Shown in pieces: positions 1-10,156 of a DNA stretch of 64,000 nt (its first letter is position 1; each line of letters starts with the position of its first letter). Made by a program: the position numbers and the translations under genes. The DNA is from Campylobacter concisus (GTDB lineage Bacteria; Campylobacterota; Campylobacteria; Campylobacterales; Campylobacteraceae): assembly GCF_902460845.1 (NCBI RefSeq), contig NZ_CABPVS010000003.1, forward strand, positions 379,980-443,979, given 5' to 3'. Under the pieces are notes generated by a model. The model saw only the letters and a program-made list of their open reading frames with translations. It did no database searches and was not told the origin of the DNA.

Positions 1-4
1 TTTT

Positions 5-631
5 TTACCTTATAAATTTTAAAATTTCACGCAAATCTTTGATATCTACGCAATGTGTCGCCTCTTTTTTTAAAATTTCTTTTGCGCAAAAGGCGATCTT
101 TATATCACATTTTCTAAACATCGACACGTCGTTAGCTCCGTCACCAACGCACATAATCTCACTTTTTTCTAAATTTAATAGCCCTTTTAAGCGATCTATC
201 ATCTCACCTTTTGAGCTACCAAACATCATTTCTCCACCAACTTCACCAGTCAAAACTCCATCTTTATGATGCAAAATATTTGCGAAATTTGCATCAAATT
301 TAAGTTTCTCTTGCATGACGTCAGTTGCTATGTGAAATCCGCCACTAAAAACCACGATCTTGATACCTTTTTGCTTTAAAGTACCGATTAACTCGCTGGC
401 TCCTGGCATGATGGGTAAATTTTTACAAATTTCATTTGCCTTTGAAAGTGGCATGCCTTTTAAAAATTTTACCCTTTTAGTAAGGCTTTCAAAAAAATCA
501 AGTTCGCCGTTCATCGAACGTTTTGTTATGCTGGCTACCTCATCGCTGGCATTGTTGACAGCGGCGAGAATGTCTATCGTCTCGCCGTCCATTATCGTAG
601 AATCAAAATCAAAAACACAAAGTTTTATCAA
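5..631 (-). CDS. serB: Phosphoserine phosphatase SerB
   Basis: Removes phosphate from O-phosphoserine in the last step of serine synthesis, in the cytoplasm. The 208-residue protein shows all HAD motifs: nucleophile D8 and acid D10 in DFDSTIMD, S96 in FSGGF, K141, and the metal aspartates of GDGAND (D164, D168). The length is that of the short SerB lacking an N-terminal ACT domain. It lies 8 nt downstream of cheW on the same strand, the same order as in C. jejuni, so it probably shares the chemotaxis transcript although the functions are unrelated. The stop codon is inside the window, so the gene is complete. Confidence 0.93.
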   Translation of the reverse strand: MIKLCVFDFDSTIMDGETIDILAAVNNASDEVASITKRSMNGELDFFESLTKRVKFLKGMPLSKANEICKNLPIMPGASELIGTLKQKGIKIVVFSGGFHIATDVMQEKLKFDANFANILHHKDGVLTGEVGGEMMFGSSKGEMIDRLKGLLNLEKSEIMCVGDGANDVSMFRKCDIKIAFCAKEILKKEATHCVDIKDLREILKFIR

Positions 632-639
632 GATGAGTC

Positions 640-1137
640 CTAAAAATCACGTTTTAAAAGGCTTTCAACCTTTAAAATAGTAAGGATATTTTGATCACGT
701 TTACCAATGCCATAGATCATGCCTTTGTCTTTTACTAAAGTCTCTGGTGGCGGATCAATCCTATTACGGTCTATTCTGATGGCCTCAGTCAAGCGGTCTA
801 TCACAAAGCCAGCGATATTATCCGCATCTTTCATAACGATATATCTTGTGCTTGGGCTTTGTTTTGTGACATTTAGTGAAAAACGCTTACGCAAATCAAT
901 AAGCGGAATAACATTTCCGCGTAGGTTAAACACGCCAAGAACATAATCAGGCACACTAGGAACACGTGTATATTCAATAGGTTTGATTATCTCTTGGATA
1001 TTTAAAATAGGTATCGCGTACTCTTCCTCACCGACAACAAATCCTACTAGCTGAACTATATCCTCATTATTTTTTAACTCAGGACCATTCATTTGCTGTT
1101 TTTGTTTGCTTAAAACTTGATTTAGTTTATTGTTCAT
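640..1137 (-). CDS. cheW: Chemotaxis coupling protein CheW
   Basis: A 165-residue protein with one CheW domain from about residue 27 (QLVGFVVGEEEYAIPI). It bridges chemoreceptors and the P5 domain of CheA at the cytoplasmic membrane. Features seen are the conserved VPDYVLGVFNLRGNVIPLID segment and the C-terminal ILTIL strand. The first 26 residues are a polar Gln/Asn/Lys-rich tail. It is last of the three-gene unit cheV-cheAY-cheW, 9 nt after cheAY, and is followed directly by serB. The family match is unambiguous. Confidence 0.95.
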   Translation of the reverse strand: MNNKLNQVLSKQKQQMNGPELKNNEDIVQLVGFVVGEEEYAIPILNIQEIIKPIEYTRVPSVPDYVLGVFNLRGNVIPLIDLRKRFSLNVTKQSPSTRYIVMKDADNIAGFVIDRLTEAIRIDRNRIDPPPETLVKDKGMIYGIGKRDQNILTILKVESLLKRDF

Positions 1138-1146
1138 CCCTTACCC

Positions 1147-3501
1147 CTAAGCTAATTTTATATTCTTTCTAACGACATTTTCTAAGTACTCGGCTGAATA
1201 TGGTTTTGTAATATACTCAGTCATTCCAACTTCTACACCACGCAATCTATCTGTTTTTGACGTCCTTGATGTAACAGCAATAAGTGGTAAATTTCTATAC
1301 TTAGAGTATTTTCTAATTTCGCCAGCTAGTGTATATCCATCCATTCTTGGCATCTCAATATCTATCAAAATCGCATCAAAGGAGTGTTCTCCAGATTTTA
1401 CGATATTTAATGCCTCAACACCGTTTGTGGCTTCTATTATCGTTACCCCAGTTGGTTCAAGTGCTTTTTGCATGATAGTTCTATCCATTTTTGAGTCATC
1501 AACTATCAAGACTTTATAATCACTTGGTTTTTCCTTTGCTTTTGTGCTATCTTCTATTTCGGCTCTAATGTCTACCTTGATATCTTTTGCCATCTCCATC
1601 ATAGCACCAACATCTATAATCAATGTCACACGGCCATCACCTCTAATAGTCGCACCGGCAATACCTGGGATATTTTGTAAATAATCACCCATTGATTTAA
1701 TAACAATCTCTTCTTGTCCAACCAAAGTATCGACGATAATACCTAGTTTTGCTTCAGCAACACCGATTATTACGACATAAGTTTGATCTCCACCATCAAA
1801 TGCTTTTTCTACACCAAATACATCAGAGAGTCTAACAAGAGATAAGACTTCATCTCTTAGTCTTAGTACATTTTTGCCATCGATCGTGTAGATATCATCA
1901 ATCGGCACGCGAACAGTTTCAAGAACGCTAGCAAGTGGAATAGCATAAAATTCTTCTTGAGTTCCAACAAGTAGCGACTGAATAATCGCAAGTGTGAGTG
2001 GAATTTTAAGCTTCATAACTGTGCCTTTTCCAACTTCACTTTCAATATCAATGATACCGTTTAGTTTTTCGATATTTGTCTTAACAACGTCCATACCAAC
2101 ACCACGACCAGATACGTTTGTAACTTTTGCCGCAGTTGAAAATCCTGGTCTAAAAATAAGTCCAAATGCCTCTTTTTCACTCATCGCATCAGCTTCGCGT
2201 TCAGTGATAATGCCTTTTTCTATCGATTTAGATTTAAGCATGTCAGCATCTAAACCCTTACCATCATCAACTATCTCAACAACGATGTGATTACCTTCAT
2301 TGTAAGCTTTTAGCTGAACAAGACCTTTTTCTGGCTTGCCTGCAACCTTTCTTGTCTCAGGATCCTCGATACCATGATCGCATGAATTTCTGATGATGTG
2401 AACTAGTGGATCGCCGATCTCTTCTACGATTGACTTATCAAGCTCAGTCTCTTCACCTGAAATTTCAAGATCGATTTGCTTACCAAGGTCGCGGCTAAGA
2501 TCGCGTATCATACGTGGGAATTTATTAAAGACTTTTGCTATTGGAAGCATTCTTGTCTTCATAACGGCAAGCTGAATGTCAGTCGTAACTAGACTTAGGC
2601 TTGAGACTACTTGATTTAACTCTTCAAGGAATTTCTCACCCTCATATCTCTCTTCCACGTCATCATAAATTTTTAATAAGCGGTTTTTACCAAGAACAAG
2701 CTCACCGATTAGGTTCATCAAATGATCAAGTCTTTTTACTTCAACGCGTATAGTTTGTTCCTGCGCTACTGCACCACTACTTGCTGCTGGGACCTTTTTA
2801 TCTCCCTCTTTTTCTTTACTCTCTGCTTTTGCAGCTGGAGCTGAAGTACTACTTGCAGCCGGGGCTATCTCGCTAGGAGATTTTGGGGCTATACCTTTTG
2901 AAGCACGCCTTGCTTGATCCTCAGCCTTTCTAACCTTTAAGAGTCTTTCTATCTCTGCTTCGACTTCTGAATCACTTAGCTTTGAAAGCTCAGCATCACT
3001 TATCTCTGGTGCCTCTTCGGCAGGCGTGGCCGGCTCTGGCTCTTTTGCCGGCTCTGGTGTTGGCTCAGATACTGGCGTGGCAGGAGCTTCAGGAACTGCT
3101 GCTGGAGCCTCACCTTCAGAAATTTGAGTAAGTCTTGCGCAAATATTTTTAATATCAATGCCAGCAGCCGTATCATTTCCATGATCTCTAATGCTACTTA
3201 ACAAGCCTTTCATCATATCGACTGACTCAAGAACTACGTCCATAATGTCTGGAGTGATTTTTAGCTCGCCTTTTCTAGCTTTATTTAAAACATCCTCCAT
3301 ATGGTGAGTAAGCTCTGTTAAAACATCAAAATTTAAAAAGCTTGAGCTACCTTTTACTGTGTGAGCAACACGGAAAATTCTATTTAATAATTCCAAATCT
3401 TCAGGGTTTGACTCAAGTTCAACAAGGTCGTGATCTATCTGCTCAATAAGTTCGAAAGCCTCTATTAAAAAGTCTTCCATTATTTCTTTCATATCATCCA
3501 T
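1147..3501 (-). CDS. cheA: Chemotaxis histidine kinase CheA with C-terminal receiver (CheAY)
   Basis: A 784-residue hybrid kinase. Domains in order: Hpt (phospho-accepting H47 in VAHTVKGSSS), a long Ala/Pro/Glu linker (about 130-250) where a CheY-binding P2 domain would be in enterics, dimerisation domain, HATPase (IIRNSCDHGIEDPE as N box, DDGKGLD and GRGVGMDVV as G boxes), a CheW-like regulatory domain, and a receiver domain (about 660-784, IVDDSKMDR, acceptor D in LIDIEMPRMDG). A fused receiver is typical of Epsilonproteobacterial CheA and is thought to act as a phosphate sink. Together with CheW and receptors it controls CheY and hence flagellar switching. Confidence 0.96.
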   Translation of the reverse strand: MDDMKEIMEDFLIEAFELIEQIDHDLVELESNPEDLELLNRIFRVAHTVKGSSSFLNFDVLTELTHHMEDVLNKARKGELKITPDIMDVVLESVDMMKGLLSSIRDHGNDTAAGIDIKNICARLTQISEGEAPAAVPEAPATPVSEPTPEPAKEPEPATPAEEAPEISDAELSKLSDSEVEAEIERLLKVRKAEDQARRASKGIAPKSPSEIAPAASSTSAPAAKAESKEKEGDKKVPAASSGAVAQEQTIRVEVKRLDHLMNLIGELVLGKNRLLKIYDDVEERYEGEKFLEELNQVVSSLSLVTTDIQLAVMKTRMLPIAKVFNKFPRMIRDLSRDLGKQIDLEISGEETELDKSIVEEIGDPLVHIIRNSCDHGIEDPETRKVAGKPEKGLVQLKAYNEGNHIVVEIVDDGKGLDADMLKSKSIEKGIITEREADAMSEKEAFGLIFRPGFSTAAKVTNVSGRGVGMDVVKTNIEKLNGIIDIESEVGKGTVMKLKIPLTLAIIQSLLVGTQEEFYAIPLASVLETVRVPIDDIYTIDGKNVLRLRDEVLSLVRLSDVFGVEKAFDGGDQTYVVIIGVAEAKLGIIVDTLVGQEEIVIKSMGDYLQNIPGIAGATIRGDGRVTLIIDVGAMMEMAKDIKVDIRAEIEDSTKAKEKPSDYKVLIVDDSKMDRTIMQKALEPTGVTIIEATNGVEALNIVKSGEHSFDAILIDIEMPRMDGYTLAGEIRKYSKYRNLPLIAVTSRTSKTDRLRGVEVGMTEYITKPYSAEYLENVVRKNIKLA

Positions 3502-3509
3502 GTTTCACC

Positions 3510-4466
3510 TCATTTTGCAGATTTAGAATGTGCTTCAATAACTTTTAGCACTTCTTGATAAAATATGCTTGCATCAAATTTTGTAAGATACGCCGCACCA
3601 CCAGCTTCTTTGCTCTTGATTTCACTAAAATCATTACTCAATGAGGAGTTAAATACTATTGGTACTTCTTTAAATCTTTCATCGTTTTTAAGAGTTGAAG
3701 CAAAGCGGTAGCCATCCATCTGTGGCATTTCGATATCACTTAAGATAACTCTAAGCTCTCTTGATAGGTTATCTCCGTATCTTTGATAAAGCTCTTCCAT
3801 TCTCTCCAAGCCCTCAACGCCGTTTTTAGCCTCAACCACGCTAAGTCCCATCTTCTCAAGTGCATCTTTTACTAGTTTTCTAGCGGTCGAGCTATCATCT
3901 AAAACCAAAGCAGCACCTTTTAACTTTTGATCGTCTGTTACATCAAATTCGATCTTTGGTGAGTAAATTCCAAGCTCTTCTACTATGCTTTCAAGATCAA
4001 GGATAAGTAAAACTTCATCATTTTCTATTCTTGTCACGCCTGTTATTTTGCCTTTGTCTAAAGCGCCAGAACCTGAAGCAAAATTTGCTGGCTCAATATC
4101 TTTCCAGCTTATGCGCCTGATCCTTTTTGCCTCATGGACGATAAAACCGATCAAAATACCACTAAACTCAGCAATAATAACACGTGGCTTTATAACTACG
4201 CCTTCAGTTGGCTCGATAATATTCATCCATCTTGCCAAATTTATGACAGGGATCACCACGCCCCTTAAATCAAAAATTCCCTCGATATACTCGGGAACGC
4301 CAGGAAGCTCTGTAAGATTTGGCATCTTAATGATCTCCCGCACCTTTGCGACATTGACTCCGTATATTCCTTCATATACTTTGTTTTCGGTCTTTTTAAA
4401 GATACGAAAATCAACAAGTTCCATCTCGTTTGAGTCCGTTTTTAGTACGTTATCTCCAAACATCAA
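3510..4466 (-). CDS. cheV: Chemotaxis adaptor CheV (CheW-receiver fusion)
   Basis: 318 residues: a CheW-like domain (about 18-165, with GVPEYIEGIFDLRGVVIPVINLA) joined to a receiver domain (about 188-312, VLDDSSTARKL, acceptor D in LSDIEMPQMDG). CheV couples receptors to CheA, and phosphorylation of its receiver is believed to tune adaptation. It is the first gene of the cheV-cheAY-cheW set, 8 nt before cheAY. Its start overlaps the 3' end of the phosphoesterase gene upstream by 4 nt, so translation of the two may be coupled. Confidence 0.94.
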   Translation of the reverse strand: MMFGDNVLKTDSNEMELVDFRIFKKTENKVYEGIYGVNVAKVREIIKMPNLTELPGVPEYIEGIFDLRGVVIPVINLARWMNIIEPTEGVVIKPRVIIAEFSGILIGFIVHEAKRIRRISWKDIEPANFASGSGALDKGKITGVTRIENDEVLLILDLESIVEELGIYSPKIEFDVTDDQKLKGAALVLDDSSTARKLVKDALEKMGLSVVEAKNGVEGLERMEELYQRYGDNLSRELRVILSDIEMPQMDGYRFASTLKNDERFKEVPIVFNSSLSNDFSEIKSKEAGGAAYLTKFDASIFYQEVLKVIEAHSKSAK

Positions 4467-5254
4467 TGTCCTTTCAAACTCATTTTGAGCAAATTTAATT
4501 TTTGCTGGGCGTATTCTACAACAAAATAACTTTGCTCACATGCAAAACAAGGTAAATTTATATAAAACTTATCGTAAATGTTAAATTTCTCACCTTGATG
4601 ATAGTGTCCTTCTACCACGATATTAGCCTCATATCCCTGCAAATGCTTACTCATCAACTCCTTAAAATTAGGAATTTTATAGTCTAAATTTTTCTTAGTA
4701 AGTTTGGCTAGTATCGCTTTTGATATTTTAAAATTTAAAAATTTATCCAAAGCATTCATAAATTTTAAAAACCATCTAAGACGCAAAAATCTAAGTGCAT
4801 ATTTATCTACAAAAGGTAAAAATATATCGCCATGTGCGATCTGAACGCGCTCTTCATTGATCGTCTTAAAATTTGCTGGCTGATCATAAATATCATAAAC
4901 CCTAATGCTTTTATAGCGCAGCATCTCGTGCCCATCCCAAATTTCTCTTGTTTTATTAAATAAATTTGAAAGTCTAAAATCGTGGTTGCCCTCGAAGTAA
5001 AAAATTTCTACCTTTTGTGAAATTTTATTGATAAGTCTTAAGTGCTCAGCGTAAAATTCTCTTGTGTATTCGCCCTCGCCCATTAAAAAATCAAACATAT
5101 CGCCTAATAAAAAAATTTGTGGCGGCTCTTTGATCTCCCCGCTATCAATGGCTCTTAAAAATTTTAAAAAGCCATTTCGGTTTACATTTTCATGCGCATC
5201 AGCTATAAAGATCGCGCCTTCTTTTATAATGGGGGCATATAGATATTCGCTCAA
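4463..5254 (-). CDS. Metallophosphoesterase, LpxH-like (probable UDP-2,3-diacylglucosamine hydrolase)
   Basis: 263-residue calcineurin-type phosphoesterase. The metal ligand motifs are visible: D19 and H21 (ADAH), D52 in GDMFD, GNHD at 89-92, HGD in the middle and GHYH near the C-terminus. GDMFD and the spacing of GNHDF recall LpxH, which cleaves UDP-2,3-diacylglucosamine to lipid X in lipid A synthesis. lpxB, the next enzyme of that pathway, lies two genes upstream. The assignment to LpxH rather than another phosphoesterase is inference from motifs and context. In C. jejuni the equivalent position next to greA and lpxB carries an orthologous gene. Confidence 0.7.
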   Translation of the reverse strand: MSEYLYAPIIKEGAIFIADAHENVNRNGFLKFLRAIDSGEIKEPPQIFLLGDMFDFLMGEGEYTREFYAEHLRLINKISQKVEIFYFEGNHDFRLSNLFNKTREIWDGHEMLRYKSIRVYDIYDQPANFKTINEERVQIAHGDIFLPFVDKYALRFLRLRWFLKFMNALDKFLNFKISKAILAKLTKKNLDYKIPNFKELMSKHLQGYEANIVVEGHYHQGEKFNIYDKFYINLPCFACEQSYFVVEYAQQKLNLLKMSLKGH

Positions 5255-5278
5255 ATTTTGCCTTAATTAAAAATTAGC

Positions 5279-5304
5279 AGAGCCAAAAAGCAGTTTCTAG
5301 CTCT
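5279..5304 (-). terminator. Possible terminator of greA
   Basis: AGAGC at 5279-5283 can pair with GCTCT at 5300-5304, 14 nt past the greA stop. On the minus strand the stem is followed by a T-rich run (TAATTTTTAATTAAG). The stem is short, so this is a weak call. Confidence 0.35.
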
Positions 5305-5317
5305 TTGCATCATCTTT

Positions 5318-5803
5318 TTAGTCAAATTTTATAGGCTTATAGCAAATTTTTACAATCTCAACGTCGCTTCTACCTTTTGGTAAATTTAGCACCACTTCAT
5401 CGCCCTCGGCCTTGCCCAAAAGCTGCTTTGCAAGAGGTGAGTTTATCGAGATATAGCCTTTGTCGATGTCGCTTTCACTAATGCCAACTATCGTATATGT
5501 ATGCTCTATTTCGGTTTCCTCGTCCATTATCGTAACGCTTGAGCCAAATCTAACTCTATCGTGCTCATAGCTACTTGGATCAATCACTTCAGCATTTGCC
5601 AGAAGCGCGCTTAGCTCTGCGATCCTAGCGTCAATAAAGGCTTGTTTCTCTTTTGCTGCGTGATACTCAGCATTTTCTTTTAGGTCACCGTGACTTCTTG
5701 CGATATCTATCTCAGTTACGATTTGAGGACGCTGCACGAGCCTTAAATCCTTTAGCTCAGCTTCTATTTTTTCATATCCGTATATTGTCATTGGTTCACT
5801 CAT
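5318..5803 (-). CDS. greA: Transcription elongation factor GreA
   Basis: 161 residues. The N-terminal coiled coil (about 9-75, with the tip acidic residues in the [13 protein letters not shown] segment) inserts in the RNA polymerase secondary channel to stimulate cleavage of backtracked RNA. The C-terminal FKBP-like domain ends in a [11 protein letters not shown] segment. The length is normal for the family. It lies 3 nt after lpxB on the same strand, the order seen in C. jejuni. Confidence 0.95.
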   Translation of the reverse strand: MSEPMTIYGYEKIEAELKDLRLVQRPQIVTEIDIARSHGDLKENAEYHAAKEKQAFIDARIAELSALLANAEVIDPSSYEHDRVRFGSSVTIMDEETEIEHTYTIVGISESDIDKGYISINSPLAKQLLGKAEGDEVVLNLPKGRSDVEIVKICYKPIKFD

Positions 5804-5806
5804 TTT

Positions 5807-6847
5807 TTACTCCATATTTTTTAAAATTTTTACTACATTTTTACTGCTGCCATGCCCTAAATAAACCCTTAGTTCATCACAGCCTTTTAAGAATTTCTGC
5901 CTATCGCAGCTCTTGTAGGCTCTTAGCAAATTTTCAGCCGTTGCAAATTCTTGGATAAACTCCTCATGAAGTGGCTCTTTACCCATGAAGTCAAACATTA
6001 TATTTGCAAGTCCTGCGTGCTTGATCTTTACAAATTTCCTAGCGATGAAAACATCTATCGCTTTTGCCTTGTAAGCTAGCACAAATGGTGTGCCAATGAG
6101 CGCTGCCTCAAGCGTAGCAGTGCCAGAGCAAACAAAAGCAAAATCACTCTCATACAAAGCCTCAGGCGTGTTTGAGACGATATCAAAATCGCTCACATCG
6201 CCATAAATTTCATCCACTTTATCAAGTAAAAATGGCGGCACGACAAGCAGCCTTGTAGCCTCTATCTTTTTAGCAAGCTCTCTATAAACTGGCATAAGTC
6301 TTGAAATTTCAGACCTTCTTGATCCCGGCAAAAATGCCACTTTGCCACTGCTACTTAGACTAGTTTTTTTAAGCTTTATCTCATCCATCAAAGGATGTCC
6401 AACATAGGTTGAACGGCTATAAAATTTAGAGTCAAACGGCAGGATTGAAGCTAGATTGTCACAGTACTTCTCAACTATACTCACTCTTTTTGGCTTCCAC
6501 GCCCAAACTTGAGGCAAGATGTAATATGTCACGGCTGCTTTTGAGCCAGCCTCTTTTATCGCCTTTGCAAGTGGCAGATTAAAAGCTGGGCTGTCTATTA
6601 GTAGCATGGCATCAGCCTCTTTTGCCATCTGACTCATCGCTTTCATCGCTTTTTTTGCCTTAAAGATGAGTGGCAAAACCTCGACAAAGCCCATCGCAGA
6701 AAACTCGCTGCTTTTCATATATGGCGTGCCAAATTCTTCGCTAAAAATTCCCATTAGCTCAAATTCGCCCTCGAAATTTTTCAAAATTTCTTTTAAATGC
6801 AAATTTGCTGATGGCTCAAGAGCGGAGACTAAAATTTTCATTTTCAC
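5807..6847 (-). CDS. lpxB: Lipid-A-disaccharide synthase LpxB
   Basis: Condenses UDP-2,3-diacylglucosamine with lipid X to form the lipid A disaccharide at the inner membrane. The 346-residue GT19 protein shows [37 protein letters not shown] and the [17 protein letters not shown] nucleotide-binding segment. An ATG two codons inside (6841) is more likely to be the start than the GTG at 6847. The promoter faces that of surE. It forms a unit with greA and the LpxH-like gene. Confidence 0.94.
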   Translation of the reverse strand: MKMKILVSALEPSANLHLKEILKNFEGEFELMGIFSEEFGTPYMKSSEFSAMGFVEVLPLIFKAKKAMKAMSQMAKEADAMLLIDSPAFNLPLAKAIKEAGSKAAVTYYILPQVWAWKPKRVSIVEKYCDNLASILPFDSKFYSRSTYVGHPLMDEIKLKKTSLSSSGKVAFLPGSRRSEISRLMPVYRELAKKIEATRLLVVPPFLLDKVDEIYGDVSDFDIVSNTPEALYESDFAFVCSGTATLEAALIGTPFVLAYKAKAIDVFIARKFVKIKHAGLANIMFDFMGKEPLHEEFIQEFATAENLLRAYKSCDRQKFLKGCDELRVYLGHGSSKNVVKILKNME

Positions 6848-6869
6848 ACTTTCGGTTGGTCTTTTTTTA

Positions 6870-6921
6870 GGGGCATTATACGCAAAAATTCTTTAAAATT
6901 TTAAGAAAGCTGTGATAAAAT
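6870..6921. promoter_or_regulatory. Divergent promoter region of lpxB and surE
   Basis: On the minus strand a TATAAT box (6875-6880) lies 27 nt before the GTG of lpxB. On the plus strand an extended -10 of the form TGTGATAAAAT occupies 6911-6921, 22 nt before the surE start. Campylobacter sigma70 promoters have a strong -10 and weak -35, which fits both. Assignment is by sequence only. Confidence 0.5.
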
Positions 6922-6943
6922 CCAACCCTTTAAAGGATAAAAT

Positions 6944-7720
6944 TTGAAAGAAATTTTGATAACAAATGACGATGGATTTGAGGCAGCTGGCCTGCTTGCC
7001 TTAAAAGAAGCTTTGAGCGAATTAAAAGACGTAAATGTCACAATCGTAGCTCCAAGCTCTGAAAAATCAGCCTGCGCTCACTCGCTAACTCTCACAAGGC
7101 CGCTTAGATTTATAAAACTTGATGATAACTTTTTTAAACTTGACGACGCAACGCCCAGCGACTGCGTCTATCTCGCACTTCACGCACTTTATAATAAAAA
7201 GCCAGATCTAGTGATAAGTGGCATAAATCACGGAGCAAATTTAGGCGAAGATATAACCTACTCTGGCACGTGCGGAGCGGCGATGGAGGGCGTTTTGCAA
7301 GGCATTAGAAGTATCGCCTTTTCGCAGTTTTATGCAAATAATTCATTAAATGAACTTGGCTTTGAGCTAGCAAAAGAGGTGGTGAAATTTATCGTACCAA
7401 AGGTGCTAGAGGGTGAAATTTCGCTAAATCAAAGAGAATTCCTAAATATAAATATCCCAGCCACAACTAGCAAAAATTTTAAAGGCTACTCCGTAGTACC
7501 AGCTGGCAAACGCACCTACGCCACGCATGCTACGCTTAATCGCAATCCAAGAGGGATCGAGTACTACTGGCTTGGAAATGCTGCGCTTGAGTACGAAGAG
7601 GGCGAGCCAAATGACATCAGCAAGGTAAATGAGGGCTTTGCGACGATAACGCCCATAAAACTAAATATGACTTCATACGAGAGCTTGGAGAGCCTAAAGG
7701 GGAAATTTGATGCAAAATGA
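6944..7720 (+). CDS. surE: 5'/3'-nucleotidase SurE
   Basis: 258-residue SurE. N8-D9-D10-G11 forms the metal-binding NDDG motif, followed by SSEKSACAHSLT and SGINHGANLGEDITYSGTCGAA. It dephosphorylates nucleoside monophosphates and short polyphosphate as a survival factor. The start is TTG at 6944, chosen because the protein begins (M)KEILITNDDG as in homologues and AAGGA at 6933-6937 is well placed. The 3' end overlaps tcdA by 11 nt. Confidence 0.94.
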   Translation: MKEILITNDDGFEAAGLLALKEALSELKDVNVTIVAPSSEKSACAHSLTLTRPLRFIKLDDNFFKLDDATPSDCVYLALHALYNKKPDLVISGINHGANLGEDITYSGTCGAAMEGVLQGIRSIAFSQFYANNSLNELGFELAKEVVKFIVPKVLEGEISLNQREFLNINIPATTSKNFKGYSVVPAGKRTYATHATLNRNPRGIEYYWLGNAALEYEEGEPNDISKVNEGFATITPIKLNMTSYESLESLKGKFDAK

Positions 7721-8360
7721 TAGATTTACAAGGATAAGATGGCTCTTTGGCGAGGATGGTTTTAGTAAGCTTCAAAGTGCGAAAGTGCTAGTTTGCGGAG
7801 CTGGTGGTGTGGGCGGAATGTGCGTGGATGCGCTTGCTAGAAGCGGGGTCGGAAGCATCACTCTAATCGACAAAGACATCTTTGACATAACAAATCAAAA
7901 TCGCCAAATTTACAGCGAAAACGTGGGCTGTGCAAAGGTGGAGGAATTTGCCAAAATTTATCCTTGTATCACGCCTATTCAGACGCTGATCACGCCAGAA
8001 TTTATTGCTGGTTTTGACTTTAGTAAATTTGATGTGGTGATTGATGCAATCGATGACATCACTGCCAAGATCGCCCTTGCAAATGCGGTGGAACCTAGCA
8101 AATTTATAGCCTCGATGGGTGGGGCAAAAAGGATCGATCCAACTAAGATAAAGGTGGCTAGCGTTTGGAAAACTTCGGTCGATCCACTAGCTAGAAAATA
8201 TAGATATGAGCTCAAAAGATCAGGCTTTAGCGGTAAATTTGACGTGGTCTTTTCGACAGAAGAGCCACTTTGCAAGCCACTTGGAAGTTTCATGGGTGTG
8301 ACTGCCTGCTTTGGGCTAAATTTAGCTTCACTGGCTGTTAAAAAGATAGTTGGGCAGTAA
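7710..8360 (+). CDS. tcdA: ThiF/MoeB-family E1-like protein, probable tRNA t6A dehydratase TcdA
   Basis: 216 residues from the ATG at 7710; a TTG directly before it is less likely. It has an N-terminal RFTRIRWLFGEDG segment, the nucleotide-binding GAGGVGGM loop, an LIDKDIFDITNQNRQ adenylation segment and a DAIDDITAK loop, as in TcdA (YgdL). TcdA uses ATP to convert N6-threonylcarbamoyladenosine-37 of tRNA to its cyclic form. It lacks the C-terminal rhodanese or zinc ligands of MoeB-type enzymes, which favours TcdA. The overlap with surE suggests translational coupling. Confidence 0.8.
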   Translation: MQNDRFTRIRWLFGEDGFSKLQSAKVLVCGAGGVGGMCVDALARSGVGSITLIDKDIFDITNQNRQIYSENVGCAKVEEFAKIYPCITPIQTLITPEFIAGFDFSKFDVVIDAIDDITAKIALANAVEPSKFIASMGGAKRIDPTKIKVASVWKTSVDPLARKYRYELKRSGFSGKFDVVFSTEEPLCKPLGSFMGVTACFGLNLASLAVKKIVGQ

Positions 8361-8542
8361 GTCAAAAATTTACTCTCCAAGCAAAATTTTAAATTAAAGC
8401 TGGCATTTTTTGGCTATAAATTTAGTAGTCTGCTAAGGCGAGTGAGTAAGATTTTAAAATTTGCAAAGATAGTAAAATTCTATTTTTTAAATAAAGACTT
8501 TGAATTTTAAAAATTTATATAGTTTTTGGATTAAATTTAAAG

Positions 8543-8571
8543 TAGCCAGCTGCAATTTTAACAGCCGGCTA
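8543..8571 (-). terminator. Terminator between leuA and tcdA (convergent)
   Basis: TAGCC-A-GCTG at 8543-8552 pairs with CAGC-C-GGCTA at 8562-8571 with one mismatch and a 9-nt AT loop. It starts 6 nt after the leuA stop. On the minus strand the stem is followed by CTTTAAATTTAA, on the plus strand by AAAATTTTAGTTTTT, so it may work both ways. The rest of 8361-8542 is AT-rich and shows no gene. Confidence 0.6.
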
Positions 8572-8576
8572 AAATT

Positions 8577-10091
8577 TTAGTTTTTATGTATTCGAAGGTA
8601 GCTATTTAGTGCGCCAACATAGGCTTTTGCACTTGCCATCATAGTATCTATGTCAAGTCCATGGCCTATTACAGCCGTTTTGCCCTCAAACTCGACCTTT
8701 ACATCAACCTTTGCAAGTGCATCCTTGCCTTGAGAAACAGATGCCACTTTATAGTCTTTTAGCGTGCCACTAATGCCACTAATGCGATCAACCACCTTAA
8801 ATATCGCATCAGCGGTACCATTTCCTAGAGCTGAGTCACTGATGATCTCATCATTGTGTTTTATACTAATTGAAGCACTTGCAAGGCTTCCGCCGCTACT
8901 TTGAAGAAGAGCCGTGATCTCATAAGCTTGTGGAATTTTTGTAATCTCTTCAGCCACAAGAGCTCTAATATCATCATCAAAGATCTCTTTTTTCTTATCA
9001 GCTAGCTCTTTAAATTTTTCAAATGCCTTATTAAGAGCATCGCTATCAAGGTCAAATCCAAGGCTAGCAAGCTTATCTTTAAACGCGTGGCGACCACTAT
9101 GCTTACCTAAAACAAGAGAATTTTTCTCAAGGCCTATACTCTCAGCGCTAATTATCTCATAGGTCTCTTTATGTTTTAACACGCCGTCTTGATGTATGCC
9201 ACTCTCATGAGCAAAAGCGTTTTTACCAACGATAGCTTTGTTTGGTTGAGGCTCAATGCCTATAATACTAGCAATCAGTCTTGAAGTTGGATAAATTTCT
9301 TTTGAGATAATCTCTGTATAAAGTGGAGCAAAAACGTCTTGGCGGGTTTTGATAGCCATCACGATCTCTTCAAGCGCAGCATTTCCAGCACGCTCACCTA
9401 TGCCATTTATCGTACCTTCGACCTGCCTTGCACCAGCTTTTATAGCCGCTAACGAGTTTGCCGTAGCCATGCCTAAGTCATTGTGATTATGCACAGATAT
9501 TATGGCTCTATCGCCTACAAATTTTACTATTTCACTAATGCGAGCAGTTATCTCTTCAGGATATAAATAGCCAACTGTATCAGGGATATTTAAAGTTTTT
9601 GCACCCGCATTTATGGCAGCATCACAAATTTCTTTTAAAAAGCTCATTTCACTTCTACAAGCGTCCTCGCAGCTAAACTCCACATCATCGCAAAAAGTTT
9701 TTGCGTATTTTATAGACTCGACTGCACGTTTTATTACTTCATCTGGGCTCATTTTTAGCTTGTACTCCATATGAATTGGGCTTGTTGCTATAAATGTATG
9801 AATTCTCTTATTTTTAGCTGGAGCCAATGCCTCGCCAGCTGCCTTGATATCACGCTCAACTGCGCGTGCAAGAGAGCAAACCGTGATATTTGAGGCTTGC
9901 TTTGCTATTTGATTTACCGCATCAAAATCCCCTGGGCTTGCTGCTGCAAATCCCGCCTCCATAACATCCACGCCAAGCCTTTCAAGCTGAAGTGCGATCT
10001 GTAATTTTTCAGCTGTATTCATCGATGCACCAGGGCTTTGCTCACCATCTCTTAAAGTTGTATCAAAGATTATAATTTTATTCTTATCCAT
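8577..10091 (-). CDS. leuA: 2-isopropylmalate synthase LeuA
   Basis: First committed step of leucine synthesis: acetyl-CoA plus 2-oxoisovalerate to 2-isopropylmalate. The 504-residue protein has the DRE-TIM barrel start ([13 protein letters not shown]14 and D15), metal-binding HNHND, the [13 protein letters not shown] signature, and a C-terminal leucine-binding regulatory domain from about residue 375. The length is standard for LeuA type 1. It is preceded by a leucine-rich leader peptide gene 65 nt upstream, so attenuation by leucyl-tRNA supply is likely on top of leucine feedback. The following leu genes are not adjacent. Confidence 0.96.
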   Translation of the reverse strand: MDKNKIIIFDTTLRDGEQSPGASMNTAEKLQIALQLERLGVDVMEAGFAAASPGDFDAVNQIAKQASNITVCSLARAVERDIKAAGEALAPAKNKRIHTFIATSPIHMEYKLKMSPDEVIKRAVESIKYAKTFCDDVEFSCEDACRSEMSFLKEICDAAINAGAKTLNIPDTVGYLYPEEITARISEIVKFVGDRAIISVHNHNDLGMATANSLAAIKAGARQVEGTINGIGERAGNAALEEIVMAIKTRQDVFAPLYTEIISKEIYPTSRLIASIIGIEPQPNKAIVGKNAFAHESGIHQDGVLKHKETYEIISAESIGLEKNSLVLGKHSGRHAFKDKLASLGFDLDSDALNKAFEKFKELADKKKEIFDDDIRALVAEEITKIPQAYEITALLQSSGGSLASASISIKHNDEIISDSALGNGTADAIFKVVDRISGISGTLKDYKVASVSQGKDALAKVDVKVEFEGKTAVIGHGLDIDTMMASAKAYVGALNSYLRIHKN

Positions 10092-10156
10092 TTTTGTCCT
10101 TTTTTATTTTTTATATTTAAATTTTAAATTTGATGAGTTAAGTAAAGAGAAATTTG

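Noticed and set aside
8361..8542. Possible small RNA or gene between tcdA and leuA
   Set aside because: The segment is AT-rich without a start-ribosome site pair. Only the leuA terminator is convincing.
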